NCBI GenBank assembly: GCA_002427615.1
Contig: DIFH01000119.1
Span: forward strand, 13,450-20,035
Direction of reading: 5' to 3'
DNA: 6,586 nucleotides
DNA from: Paludibacter sp. UBA5753
Lineage (GTDB): Bacteria > Bacteroidota > Bacteroidia > Bacteroidales > Paludibacteraceae
Shown: piece by piece, positions 1-6,020 of the stretch
How positions within the stretch are numbered: position 1 is the first letter of the stretch
Layout: the number at the start of each line of letters is the position of its first letter
Program-made: the position numbers and the translations under genes
The notes under the pieces: model-generated
Told to the model about the DNA's origin: nothing
Databases searched by the model: none
The model's input: the letters and a program-made list of their open reading frames with translations, nothing else

Positions 1-57
1 ATACATAACAATCAACTAAATGGCTAAGCATTATCAAATTTATTAGGGCGCTGAGTA

Positions 58-834
58 TTATGATTTCAGTGATTCATCCGCTTTCCGATACGCAATATAG
101 GTATTTGCCTGCTGTTTTGGATTAATTTGTATATCATTGATACTCACATGGTCAGGCCGGGTAATAATAAATTCGAGCGCATCGGCAATATCTTCGGCAT
201 CGAGTGGAATTAAACCGGCATATACAGCTTGGGCTTTTTCTTCATCGCCATGATAGCGGACAATAGAAAATTCAGTCTCAACCATTCCGGGTGAGATGGA
301 ACCGACTTTAATTCCATGTTTCACCAAATCGAGTCGTAATCCTTTGGTAATGGCATTCACTGCATGTTTCGATGCGCAATAAACACTTCCGTTGGGATAA
401 ACTTCGATACCGGCAATAGATGAGATATTAACAATCTGTCCCGATTGACGTTCGATCATTCCGGGCACAATCAGTTTGGTAATATAAAGCAGACCTTTTA
501 TATTGGTATCAATCATTTGCTCAAAATCATCCAAATCGCTTTGATCGAAAGACGCTGCACCGGCTGCCAGGCCGGCATTATTTACCAACACATCTATATT
601 TTTAAAATCGGAAGGAATCGATTCAATAGCACGACGACATGCCTCATTATCACGTACATCGAAACACAAGGGCAAAACATCTACTGAGTAATCGGTTTTA
701 ATTTTTTGTGTAAGTTTTTCCAAGCGATCGACACGCCTTCCGGTAATAATCAACCGGTAACCAAGTTTAGCCAAACGCAAAGCAAATGCTCTGCCAAAAC
801 CGGATGTAACGCCTGTAATTAATGCTGTTTTCAT
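58..834 (-). CDS. YdfG-like NADP-dependent short-chain dehydrogenase/reductase
   Basis: A 258-residue classical SDR oxidoreductase, probably cytoplasmic, that would oxidise or reduce a small hydroxy compound with NADP(H). Visible motifs (numbered from the ATG): glycine-rich cofactor loop TGVTSGFG at 7-14, GRR at 32-34 (basic residues that usually favour NADP), DV at 59-60, NNAG at 85-88, Asn111, catalytic Ser139, and Tyr152-x3-Lys156. Length and sequence style match E. coli YdfG, which acts on 3-hydroxy acids and L-allo-threonine/serine; the exact substrate here is inference. The frame extends two codons upstream to a GTG at 840, but the ATG at 834 gives the normal SDR start MKTALITG, so I chose it. 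It lies 49 bases after ribBA on the same strand with no evident promoter between, so it is probably the last gene of the permease-ribBA operon. The family call is secure; substrate and link to riboflavin synthesis are not. Confidence 0.93.
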   Translation of the reverse strand: MKTALITGVTSGFGRAFALRLAKLGYRLIITGRRVDRLEKLTQKIKTDYSVDVLPLCFDVRDNEACRRAIESIPSDFKNIDVLVNNAGLAAGAASFDQSDLDDFEQMIDTNIKGLLYITKLIVPGMIERQSGQIVNISSIAGIEVYPNGSVYCASKHAVNAITKGLRLDLVKHGIKVGSISPGMVETEFSIVRYHGDEEKAQAVYAGLIPLDAEDIADALEFIITRPDHVSINDIQINPKQQANTYIAYRKADESLKS

Positions 835-859
835 AAACACGAATTATATAAATTTCTAC

Positions 860-879
860 GAATTGACTTAAAACAATTC
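860..879 (-). repeat. Small inverted repeat between ribBA and the SDR gene
   Basis: GAATTG (860-865) and CAATTC (874-879) are perfect complements around an 8-base loop, just past the ribBA stop in the direction of transcription. The stem is short and AT-rich with no T-run after it, so it is not a convincing terminator. It may be a weak hairpin in the operon transcript or chance. Confidence 0.3.
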
Positions 880-883
880 ATTT

Positions 884-2095
884 TTATTTTGAATATTTCA
901 AATCATGCCCCATGCGATTTTTTTTAGTCTGCATATAAAAAGCATTATACTCGTTGGGTACAACCTCGATGGGTACATTTTCGATAATTGACAAACCGTA
1001 TGCTTCCAGACCAATTCGTTTTACCGGATTATTAGTCATCAACCGTATTTTTGAAACGCCTATTTCGCGTAAAATCTGAGCTCCGACACCATAATCACGT
1101 TCATCGACATCAAAACCAAGATGTATGTTGGCATCTACGGTATCCATGCCTTCTTCCTGCAATTTATAGGCTTTTATTTTATTCATAAGTCCAATGCCGC
1201 GTCCTTCCTGATTCATATAAACGATGACGCCTTTACCCTCTTTTTCAATCATCTCCATGGCTTTATGCAATTGTTCGCCACACTCGCAACGCATTGATCC
1301 GAAAATATCGCCGGTAATGCACGATGAATGTACACGTACCAAAACCGGCTCCTCTTTATCCCATTCTCCTTTAATCAAAGCCACATGTTCCAAACCGTTT
1401 GAAATCTGGCGGAACGGAATCAATTTAAAATGACCGTAAGTAGTCGGCATATTTACTTTTTCTCCTTTTTCGACCAACGATTCTGTCTTAAGCCGGTAAG
1501 CAATAAGATCTTCTATTGAAATTATTTTCAGGTTGAATTTTTTTGAAAGTTCAATCAGTTCGGGTAATCGTGCCATGCTGCCATCTTCGTTCATAATTTC
1601 GATCAGCGCACCTGCAGGGTATAAACCTGCCAAGCGAGTCAGGTCGACGGCAGCTTCGGTGTGGCCTGCACGGCGAAGAACTCCTTTGGTACGCGCCCGT
1701 AAAGGGAAAATATGTCCAGGACGTCCGAAAGTCCCTGGTTCTGAATTAGGGTCGGCTAAAGCCTGAAAAGTGGCAGCCCTGTCCGAAGCCGAAACTCCGG
1801 TGGTACATCCTTCTAATTTATCAACACTTACAGTAAAAGGAGTTGAGTGAATTGAAGTGTTTTTTTCAACCTGCATTTCCAGATTTAACTGATCGCAACG
1901 CTCTTCGGTCAGAGGAGCACATAAAACTCCCCGTCCGTGTGTGATCATGAAATTAACCATTTCGGGAGTCATTTTTTCGGCGGCACAAATAAAATCGCCT
2001 TCATTTTCACGATCCTTATCATCCACAACGATAACAAACTTCCCTGATTTAATATCCTCTACGGCTTCTTCGATGCTATTTAATATTGTATCCAT
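884..2095 (-). CDS. ribBA: Bifunctional 3,4-dihydroxy-2-butanone 4-phosphate synthase / GTP cyclohydrolase II (RibBA)
   Basis: A 403-residue cytoplasmic fusion enzyme supplying both precursors of riboflavin: the RibB half converts ribulose 5-phosphate to dihydroxybutanone phosphate plus formate, and the RibA half opens GTP to the pyrimidine precursor. RibB domain, about 1-203: acidic loop DDKDRENEGD at 25-34, THGRG 52-56, GVSASDRA 100-107, GTFGRPGHIFPL 121-132, RAGHTEAAVDL 142-152. RibA domain, about 218-400: zinc-binding Cys259, Cys270 and Cys272 with the spacing of E. coli RibA, NQEGRGIGL 295-303, and Tyr310, Asp331 and Arg333, which line up with the E. coli catalytic residues. Both halves therefore look active. 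The ATG lies 4 bases after the stop of the upstream permease gene, suggesting cotranscription and perhaps translational coupling. No FMN riboswitch fits in that gap. Length is normal for the family. Confidence 0.98.
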   Translation of the reverse strand: MDTILNSIEEAVEDIKSGKFVIVVDDKDRENEGDFICAAEKMTPEMVNFMITHGRGVLCAPLTEERCDQLNLEMQVEKNTSIHSTPFTVSVDKLEGCTTGVSASDRAATFQALADPNSEPGTFGRPGHIFPLRARTKGVLRRAGHTEAAVDLTRLAGLYPAGALIEIMNEDGSMARLPELIELSKKFNLKIISIEDLIAYRLKTESLVEKGEKVNMPTTYGHFKLIPFRQISNGLEHVALIKGEWDKEEPVLVRVHSSCITGDIFGSMRCECGEQLHKAMEMIEKEGKGVIVYMNQEGRGIGLMNKIKAYKLQEEGMDTVDANIHLGFDVDERDYGVGAQILREIGVSKIRLMTNNPVKRIGLEAYGLSIIENVPIEVVPNEYNAFYMQTKKNRMGHDLKYSK

Positions 2096-2099
2096 TATT

Positions 2100-3590
2100 T
2101 TATGATATAAATTTTTCTTCGTAATTTTTGTTCTTTCTTCTAACGACTTGAAAAAACTTTTGTTTTGTTTTATCCCAAAATTTTATGTATTGCTCGGTAT
2201 TGAACAAAGTTGCATCGACTGCCGATTTATAGGTCAGAAAGATGCCCAGGGGAAGCAGCACCGACGAACTCAACCACATCCCCTGGAAGGCAGTCCACAG
2301 CCCTTCGCGTGACATTTTATAGCCGGTATTATCAATTATATAATATATGATAAACATGATAACCGATATGACCACCGGCGCTCCCAACCCCCCCTTACGA
2401 ATAATCGCACCGAGCGGAGCGCCAATAAAGAAAAAGATAAGACAGGCAAACGACAGGGTAAACTTACGATGCCATTCTATTTCGTGCCGGCTGACATATT
2501 TTTGAGGTTCGCCCAAGATAATATTATTGTATTCAATCTGATTTTTCATCTCGTTGGCTTTCTGGATTGCCATATTTGCAACCACTTCCAAATCTATAGG
2601 ATCAAAGCTATTTAACAGCGTATCAGGATCATATTTTTTCAAATCGATATTTTTACTTATCTCCAACGATCTGCCCGGTTCAATTTCGCGTCCGAAATAA
2701 CGACGTTCGACGATCTCGGTTGCCTGTTCTTTAATTCTGAGTTGCACAATTTTATTTACCGAATCAATTGATTGAGTTAGCTGGGCTATATTTTTACTCA
2801 CGTGTTGGTCTTCGAGAATTGATTCATCAAAACGGGTAAAATCAGAATCGAAATCGAGTAAAATTTCTTTATACTCGAATATTTCCCTGCGATAGGGAAT
2901 GTTTGACAACGAATTAGTTATCCGTTGTTTTTTCAGATTCTCAAAATTTTCGCCATCATAAAGGATCAGTAATAAGTATTTTTTATCTTTGGTAAACTGG
3001 ACTCTCCCTGAATCGGCGACCATAACCGTGGCATTATTGAAACCTCCCGAAAAGTCATAAATCATCAAGTCTTTTAATAAACCATCTTTTTTATCTCTCA
3101 CATAAAGATTTATGCCATTGATTCCCGAGTAAAATTCTCCCTTGGGAATATCAAATTCAGGCGATTTCTGCCTGAGCGAAAAAATCAAAGTCCAGAGTTT
3201 GGTTTGTGATATGGGAAGTACATTGTTTGAAAAATAAAATGCCCCAATACATACAAAGACAATAAAAACAATCAGAGGCCGAATAATCCTAAAAAGCGAA
3301 ATACCAGCCGATTTCATGGCGGTCAGCTCAAAATTTTCGCCCAGGTTGCCAAATGTCATGAGCGAAGCCAATAAAATGGCTAAAGGCAAAGCCAAAGGAA
3401 CTAAAGTTAAAATTGCATACAAAAAGAACTCCGCAAGCACGTCCGGACCTATACCTTTACCAACTAATTCAGCAAAATGTTTCCACAAAAACTGCATCAA
3501 CAAGATGAAAATGCAGATGAAAAATGTCATTAAAAACAGCGTAAAAAAGCTTTTAAATATGTAAAGGTCAATTTTTTTAAATCGGAACAT
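2100..3590 (-). CDS. LptF/LptG-family (YjgP/YjgQ) lipopolysaccharide export permease
   Basis: A 496-residue inner-membrane protein of the LptF/LptG type, the transmembrane part of the LptB2FG ABC transporter that extracts lipopolysaccharide and passes it to the periplasmic bridge. Hydrophobic segments fall at about 12-37, 52-80, 100-122, 378-397, 404-420 and 433-453, the family's 3+3 layout. The stretch GENFELTAMKSAGISLFRII (84-103) is the conserved cytoplasmic loop expected to contact LptB, and FFFIGAPLGAIIRKGG (386-401) is a second family signature. The periplasmic part (about 125-370) is much longer than in the roughly 360-residue E. coli proteins; about 255-360 is charged and looks helical. 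Whether it is LptF or LptG cannot be decided here, so no symbol is given. The frame continues to a TTG at 3644, but the ATG at 3590 gives the usual short cytoplasmic N-terminus before the first membrane helix, and a promoter lies between the two. First gene of the operon with ribBA. Confidence 0.93.
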   Translation of the reverse strand: MFRFKKIDLYIFKSFFTLFLMTFFICIFILLMQFLWKHFAELVGKGIGPDVLAEFFLYAILTLVPLALPLAILLASLMTFGNLGENFELTAMKSAGISLFRIIRPLIVFIVFVCIGAFYFSNNVLPISQTKLWTLIFSLRQKSPEFDIPKGEFYSGINGINLYVRDKKDGLLKDLMIYDFSGGFNNATVMVADSGRVQFTKDKKYLLLILYDGENFENLKKQRITNSLSNIPYRREIFEYKEILLDFDSDFTRFDESILEDQHVSKNIAQLTQSIDSVNKIVQLRIKEQATEIVERRYFGREIEPGRSLEISKNIDLKKYDPDTLLNSFDPIDLEVVANMAIQKANEMKNQIEYNNIILGEPQKYVSRHEIEWHRKFTLSFACLIFFFIGAPLGAIIRKGGLGAPVVISVIMFIIYYIIDNTGYKMSREGLWTAFQGMWLSSSVLLPLGIFLTYKSAVDATLFNTEQYIKFWDKTKQKFFQVVRRKNKNYEEKFIS

Positions 3591-3614
3591 TCTGCTTCTT
3601 TTTATTAAGAGCAA

Positions 3615-3645
3615 CAAAATTACTGCAAAAAGTTCAATAATCAAT
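3615..3645 (-). promoter_or_regulatory. Predicted Bacteroidota-type promoter for the LptF/G-ribBA-SDR operon
   Basis: On the minus strand, TAATTTTG (3622 down to 3615) matches the -7 consensus TAnnTTTG exactly. ATTG (3645 down to 3642) lies 19 bases upstream and matches three of four bases of the -33 TTTG element. Transcription would begin a few bases below 3615, leaving a leader of roughly 20 bases before the ATG at 3590. This placement also argues against the upstream TTG at 3644 as a start codon. Confidence 0.6.
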
Positions 3646-3710
3646 TAGCAGAAGTGCGAAATTAACTTAAAGCACTGACTTACAAGGAGAGAAAAATAAA
3701 ATAAGAGACG

Positions 3711-3744
3711 AAGTGAATACCCACTACAAACCAGGAATTCACTT
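3711..3744. repeat. 8-bp inverted repeat in the spacer upstream of the permease promoter
   Basis: AAGTGAAT (3711-3718) is a perfect inverted match to ATTCACTT (3737-3744) with an 18-base loop. A second overlapping pair, TTACAAG (3680-3686) with CTTGTAA (3742-3748), shares the right arm, so the two could not form together. The position, upstream of the permease promoter and beyond the START-like gene, would suit an operator or the tail of a transcript, but the stems are short and may be chance. Confidence 0.3.
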
Positions 3745-3789
3745 GTAAAGCAACAAAATAAAGAATACGGATACTCTAATTTAGCGTTT

Positions 3790-3814
3790 GCAAGAAAACG
3801 CCGAGTTTTCTTGC
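3790..3814 (-). terminator. Perfect 10-bp hairpin after the START-like gene, probable terminator
   Basis: GCAAGAAAAC (3790-3799) pairs perfectly with GTTTTCTTGC (3805-3814) around a 5-base loop. It begins 9 bases past the START-like gene's stop and lies before the promoter of the next operon, where a terminator is expected. Neither strand has a real T-run after the stem, so it is not a textbook intrinsic terminator; it could instead stabilise the 3' end. A shorter competing pair, GCGTTT (3784-3789) with AAACGC (3796-3801), overlaps it. Confidence 0.55.
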
Positions 3815-3823
3815 TGATACTAA

Positions 3824-4207
3824 TTACATTCCTGTTTTGCGTCGAAGTTGTTCAATCTGCTTATTCCACAGTAAAATTGTATCGCTAACTTCGGCGGGTT
3901 CGGCAAAATCAGTTACAATCAGTGTTAATTCACCCGTAATTTCGAGTACCGTCATTTTCAATTCAAAATAGTAATCAGTTCCTTCATCTTCATTCCACTG
4001 AAAACGAATGAATGAATGTTGCTTGAGTTGCTGCAGCTTGGCAGCTTGCTCATGTTTTTCCCAACAAAAAATATATTCATTATCAATAACGGTAACTCCA
4101 TCGGCAAACCATTCCGACAATCCGAGAGGCGTTCCAATCGAATTCCACAAAATAGAGAGTGAAGCATTATTCAAAGGATATTCTATGTTAAATTTTATTT
4201 TTTTCAT
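3824..4207 (-). CDS. START-like domain protein (AHSA1/SRPBCC superfamily), function unknown
   Basis: A 127-residue, probably cytoplasmic, single-domain protein that resembles the conserved START-like proteins of Bacteroidota. The sequence has the order expected of a helix-grip fold: N-terminal strand KIKFNIEYPLN (3-13), a helix with TPLGLSEWFADGV (26-38, the usual TPxGLxxWF motif of AHSA1-like proteins), alternating strands including FCWEKHE, SFIRFQW and YYFELKMTVLEI, then a long C-terminal helix with W114 and IEQLRRKTG (118-126). Such folds make a hydrophobic pocket, but no ligand or reaction is known to me for this subfamily. The open frame reaches a TTG at 4255, but the ATG at 4207 gives the family start MKKIKF and the extra 16 residues are poor in domain character. 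It follows cdd by 96 bases on the same strand and may have its own promoter. No signal peptide is visible. Confidence 0.88.
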   Translation of the reverse strand: MKKIKFNIEYPLNNASLSILWNSIGTPLGLSEWFADGVTVIDNEYIFCWEKHEQAAKLQQLKQHSFIRFQWNEDEGTDYYFELKMTVLEITGELTLIVTDFAEPAEVSDTILLWNKQIEQLRRKTGM

Positions 4208-4251
4208 TCGCTGATGAGTAAAAATAATTCGGATATTTTTAAAATTCGTTT

Positions 4252-4291
4252 GCAATATAAGTATAATTTACGACCAAAGCAAACAAATATA
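4252..4291 (-). promoter_or_regulatory. Candidate promoter elements for the START-like gene
   Basis: Two alternatives lie on the minus strand between cdd and the START-like gene. TATATTTG (4291 down to 4284) is an exact TAnnTTTG match but has no good -33 element at the right distance. TATATTGC (4259 down to 4252) is imperfect but has TTTG (4283 down to 4280) 20 bases upstream. Either could allow transcription independent of cdd; the AT-rich composition makes chance matches likely. Confidence 0.35.
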
Positions 4292-4303
4292 TAAAAAAAT
4301 CAA

Positions 4304-4786
4304 TTATCGGCTTAAACTACTCTTTTCAAAACAGAGAGGCAAAAGTTGTTTTACATTATTAATTTTATAAACATATTCTGTTCCATAAAGTAAAATCGTT
4401 ATATCTTTTTCGAAGCGGGTTTCAGTTTCGAGCAAAACCTGACGGCACGAACCACATGGCGTTACCGGATCGGCTAAAAACGAACCTTTTGTAAATGCCG
4501 CAATAGCCAAAGTTTTAACCGGCACGCGGGGATATTGCGAGTTTGCATAAAACATGGCCACCCGTTCGGCACAAAGCCCCGATGGATATGCCGAGTTTTC
4601 CTGATTACTTCCGGTAAAAATTTCATCATTTTCAAGTTGAACCGCCGCTCCTACATGAAATTCGGAATAAGGCGCATACGCATTAATTACCTGCTCTTTA
4701 GCTCTCTCAATCAACATCTGAAATTCTGCGCTTAACTCTTCAAATTTGTAAACGCTTATTTTTGTTTCAATTGTTTTTTCAATCAT
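4304..4786 (-). CDS. cdd: Cytidine deaminase
   Basis: A 160-residue cytoplasmic pyrimidine-salvage enzyme that deaminates cytidine and deoxycytidine to uridine and deoxyuridine. Sequence evidence: AYAPYSEFHVGAA (36-48), substrate-binding NQEN (61-64), then YPSGLCAER (67-75), giving zinc ligand Cys72, catalytic proton shuttle Glu74 and Arg75, and PCGSC (110-114) with zinc ligands Cys111 and Cys114. Three cysteine ligands in a single short domain point to the small homotetrameric class (B. subtilis/human type), not the two-domain E. coli dimer. It carries about 20 residues more at the N-terminus than the B. subtilis enzyme, beginning MIEKTIETKI; a shorter start is not obvious because no other Met occurs before residue 24. 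It is the first gene of the leftward cdd/START-like pair, with a divergent spacer upstream. No riboswitch or clear operator is seen. Confidence 0.96.
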   Translation of the reverse strand: MIEKTIETKISVYKFEELSAEFQMLIERAKEQVINAYAPYSEFHVGAAVQLENDEIFTGSNQENSAYPSGLCAERVAMFYANSQYPRVPVKTLAIAAFTKGSFLADPVTPCGSCRQVLLETETRFEKDITILLYGTEYVYKINNVKQLLPLCFEKSSLSR

Positions 4787-4830
4787 ATTCTTTAATTGTG
4801 ATTTCTGTGTTTGATATTGTTTTTTTCAAT
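4770..4830. repeat. Two near-identical ATTG-T(6/7)-CAAT units spanning the cdd start
   Basis: ATTGTTTTTTCAAT occupies 4770-4783, inside the first cdd codons, and ATTGTTTTTTTCAAT occupies 4816-4830 in the spacer. Each has short inverted ends, and the pair differs only by one T. They could be paired protein-binding sites near the cdd start or chance in an AT-rich region. Confidence 0.3.
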
Positions 4831-4964
4831 TTCCTGCATAAAACAATAAATTGTCTATTTCTCATTCGTCAGGGTAAAATAAAATCTAATGTATGCAAGT
4901 CATCGAATGATTATTAAATTATTAACGTTTAATTGTAAATTGGCGGCAACGCTTAATGTTCTTA

Positions 4965-4972
4965 CAAAAATA
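4965..4972 (-). promoter_or_regulatory. Candidate -7 promoter element for cdd
   Basis: TATTTTTG on the minus strand (4972 down to 4965) matches TAnnTTTG exactly. The nearest -33-like bases, ATTG (4990 down to 4987), are only 14 bases upstream, closer than usual. It would give a long cdd leader of about 170 bases, so it is a weaker candidate than the plus-strand element. Confidence 0.35.
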
Positions 4973-5014
4973 TAAAATAATCCTTTCAATTGGCTGTTTT
5001 TGGGTAATTAGTTA

Positions 5015-5022
5015 TATTTTTG
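5015..5022 (+). promoter_or_regulatory. Candidate -7 promoter element for the glucosaminidase operon
   Basis: TATTTTTG matches TAnnTTTG exactly and sits 28 bases before the ATG at 5051, giving a short leader. An ATTG at 4989-4992 lies 22 bases upstream, slightly far for the -33 element; a TTTG at 4999-5002 is too close. Position and match make this the likely promoter of the rightward genes. Confidence 0.5.
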
Positions 5023-5050
5023 TGGTAAAATAAATAAAAATATTCCAATT

Positions 5051-6007
5051 ATGCATGCTTTCAGAAATAAACGGGCTCTTATTATTCCCTTCCTTTTCAT
5101 TTGCTTTACGGTTTATCCCCAACCTAAAAGTCAAGCATACATCAATTACATAAACACTTATAGTAAACTGGCAGTTATACAACAAAAAGAACATGGCATC
5201 CCGGCAAGCATCACCTTGGCCCAGGGCTTGCTCGAATCGGGCGCCGGACAAAGTAAATTTGCAATAAAGTCGAATAATCATTTTGGAATAAAATGCCACG
5301 ACGACTGGACAGGAGACAAAATATATCACGATGACGACAACAAAGAAGAATGTTTCCGAAAGTACGATCAGGTATCGGATTCATACGAAGATCATTCGAT
5401 GTACATTAAAAACAAATCCAGGTATGCTTTTTTATTTAACTTAAGTCCGACTGACTACGAAGGTTGGGCGCATGGACTCAAAAAGGCAGGTTATGCCACA
5501 GATCCTGTCTATGCTTATAAACTTATTTCAATTATCGAGAACTACGAACTGCACAGCTACGATTTAAGTCAAAACATTGACAAAAATGGTGTTGCACAAA
5601 ATTCAACATTTGAAAACAATGTAAAAGATGCTGCCTCTGCTCCAATAGGCAATATTGCGGCCATCCAGGTTCATCAGGTTTTGAAAAACAATCATGTCCG
5701 TTATATTATTACATTACAAGGTGATACATACGAAAGCATAGCCGACGAGTTTAATATCAGTGAAAAAAATCTGAGAGCCTACAACGAAATTACCGAATCA
5801 ACTCCTTTAACGCCAGGCACTCAGCTTTATCTGCAATACAAAAAAAGCAAAGCAGGGAAAGCTTATCCAACCCATATTATTCGCGAGGGAGAAACCATGT
5901 ACCAAATTGCCCAAACCTATGCCATAAAAACCGAAAAATTATATTTGCTCAATCAAATGCCTTTCAGCGAAGGCGCCAAAACAGGCCAGGTTTTAAAATT
6001 ACGATAA
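5051..6007 (+). CDS. Secreted GH73 glucosaminidase with two C-terminal LysM-like repeats
   Basis: A 318-residue peptidoglycan hydrolase expected to cut the beta-1,4 bond of the glycan strand in the periplasm or at the outer surface. Domains in order: N-terminal signal peptide (basic MHAFRNKR, then hydrophobic 9-22, cleavage probably near 22-28); GH73/FlgJ-like domain at about 30-168 with ITLAQGLLESGAGQSKFA (54-71, catalytic Glu62), NNHFGIK (75-81), and AGYATDPVYAYKL (146-158, conserved Tyr148); a linker of about 45 residues; then LysM-like repeats at about 217-262 and 274-317, which would anchor it to peptidoglycan. Cys82 and Cys101 could form a disulfide. The only signal-region Cys (18) is preceded by Leu-Phe-Ile, so it is not a lipobox. 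First gene of a rightward cluster, 13 bases before the DUF721 gene. Role in cell separation or wall turnover is inference. Confidence 0.95.
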   Translation: MHAFRNKRALIIPFLFICFTVYPQPKSQAYINYINTYSKLAVIQQKEHGIPASITLAQGLLESGAGQSKFAIKSNNHFGIKCHDDWTGDKIYHDDDNKEECFRKYDQVSDSYEDHSMYIKNKSRYAFLFNLSPTDYEGWAHGLKKAGYATDPVYAYKLISIIENYELHSYDLSQNIDKNGVAQNSTFENNVKDAASAPIGNIAAIQVHQVLKNNHVRYIITLQGDTYESIADEFNISEKNLRAYNEITESTPLTPGTQLYLQYKKSKAGKAYPTHIIREGETMYQIAQTYAIKTEKLYLLNQMPFSEGAKTGQVLKLR

Positions 6008-6020
6008 ATCGAAAAAAAAC

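Larger units (their letters stand above)
4787..5050. other. Divergent intergenic region between cdd and the glucosaminidase gene
   Basis: This 264-base AT-rich spacer separates two genes transcribed away from each other. It holds a TAnnTTTG match on each strand (4965-4972 minus, 5015-5022 plus), short inverted pairs ACAAT/ATTGT (4843-4847 and 4850-4854), and a near-palindrome ATTAACGTTTAAT (4921-4933). I see no convincing coding region, tRNA or structured RNA in it. Confidence 0.6.

Noticed and set aside
1..57. Terminator or gene end beyond the SDR stop
   Set aside because: The 57 bases show no strong stem-loop with T-run and no recognisable coding end.
835..840. GTG at 840 as start of the SDR gene
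   Set aside because: It adds only two residues before the ATG at 834, which gives the usual SDR N-terminus.
1224..1766. Open frames on the plus strand opposite ribBA
   Set aside because: They are fully covered by the well-supported ribBA gene and show no recognisable protein family.
2096..2099. FMN riboswitch before ribBA
   Set aside because: Only 4 bases separate ribBA from the upstream permease gene, and the permease leader is about 20 bases, so there is no room for one.
3645..3823. Small RNA or small gene in the spacer between the permease and START-like genes
   Set aside because: Hairpins are present, but no clear promoter facing into the spacer, T-run terminator or coding pattern was found.
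4208..4255. TTG at 4255 as start of the START-like gene
   Set aside because: The added 16 residues lack the family's first strand character, and the ATG at 4207 gives the expected MKKIKF start.
5096..5110. Lipoprotein signal (Cys18) in the glucosaminidase
   Set aside because: The residues before Cys18 are Leu-Phe-Ile; a lipobox needs a small residue just before the Cys.
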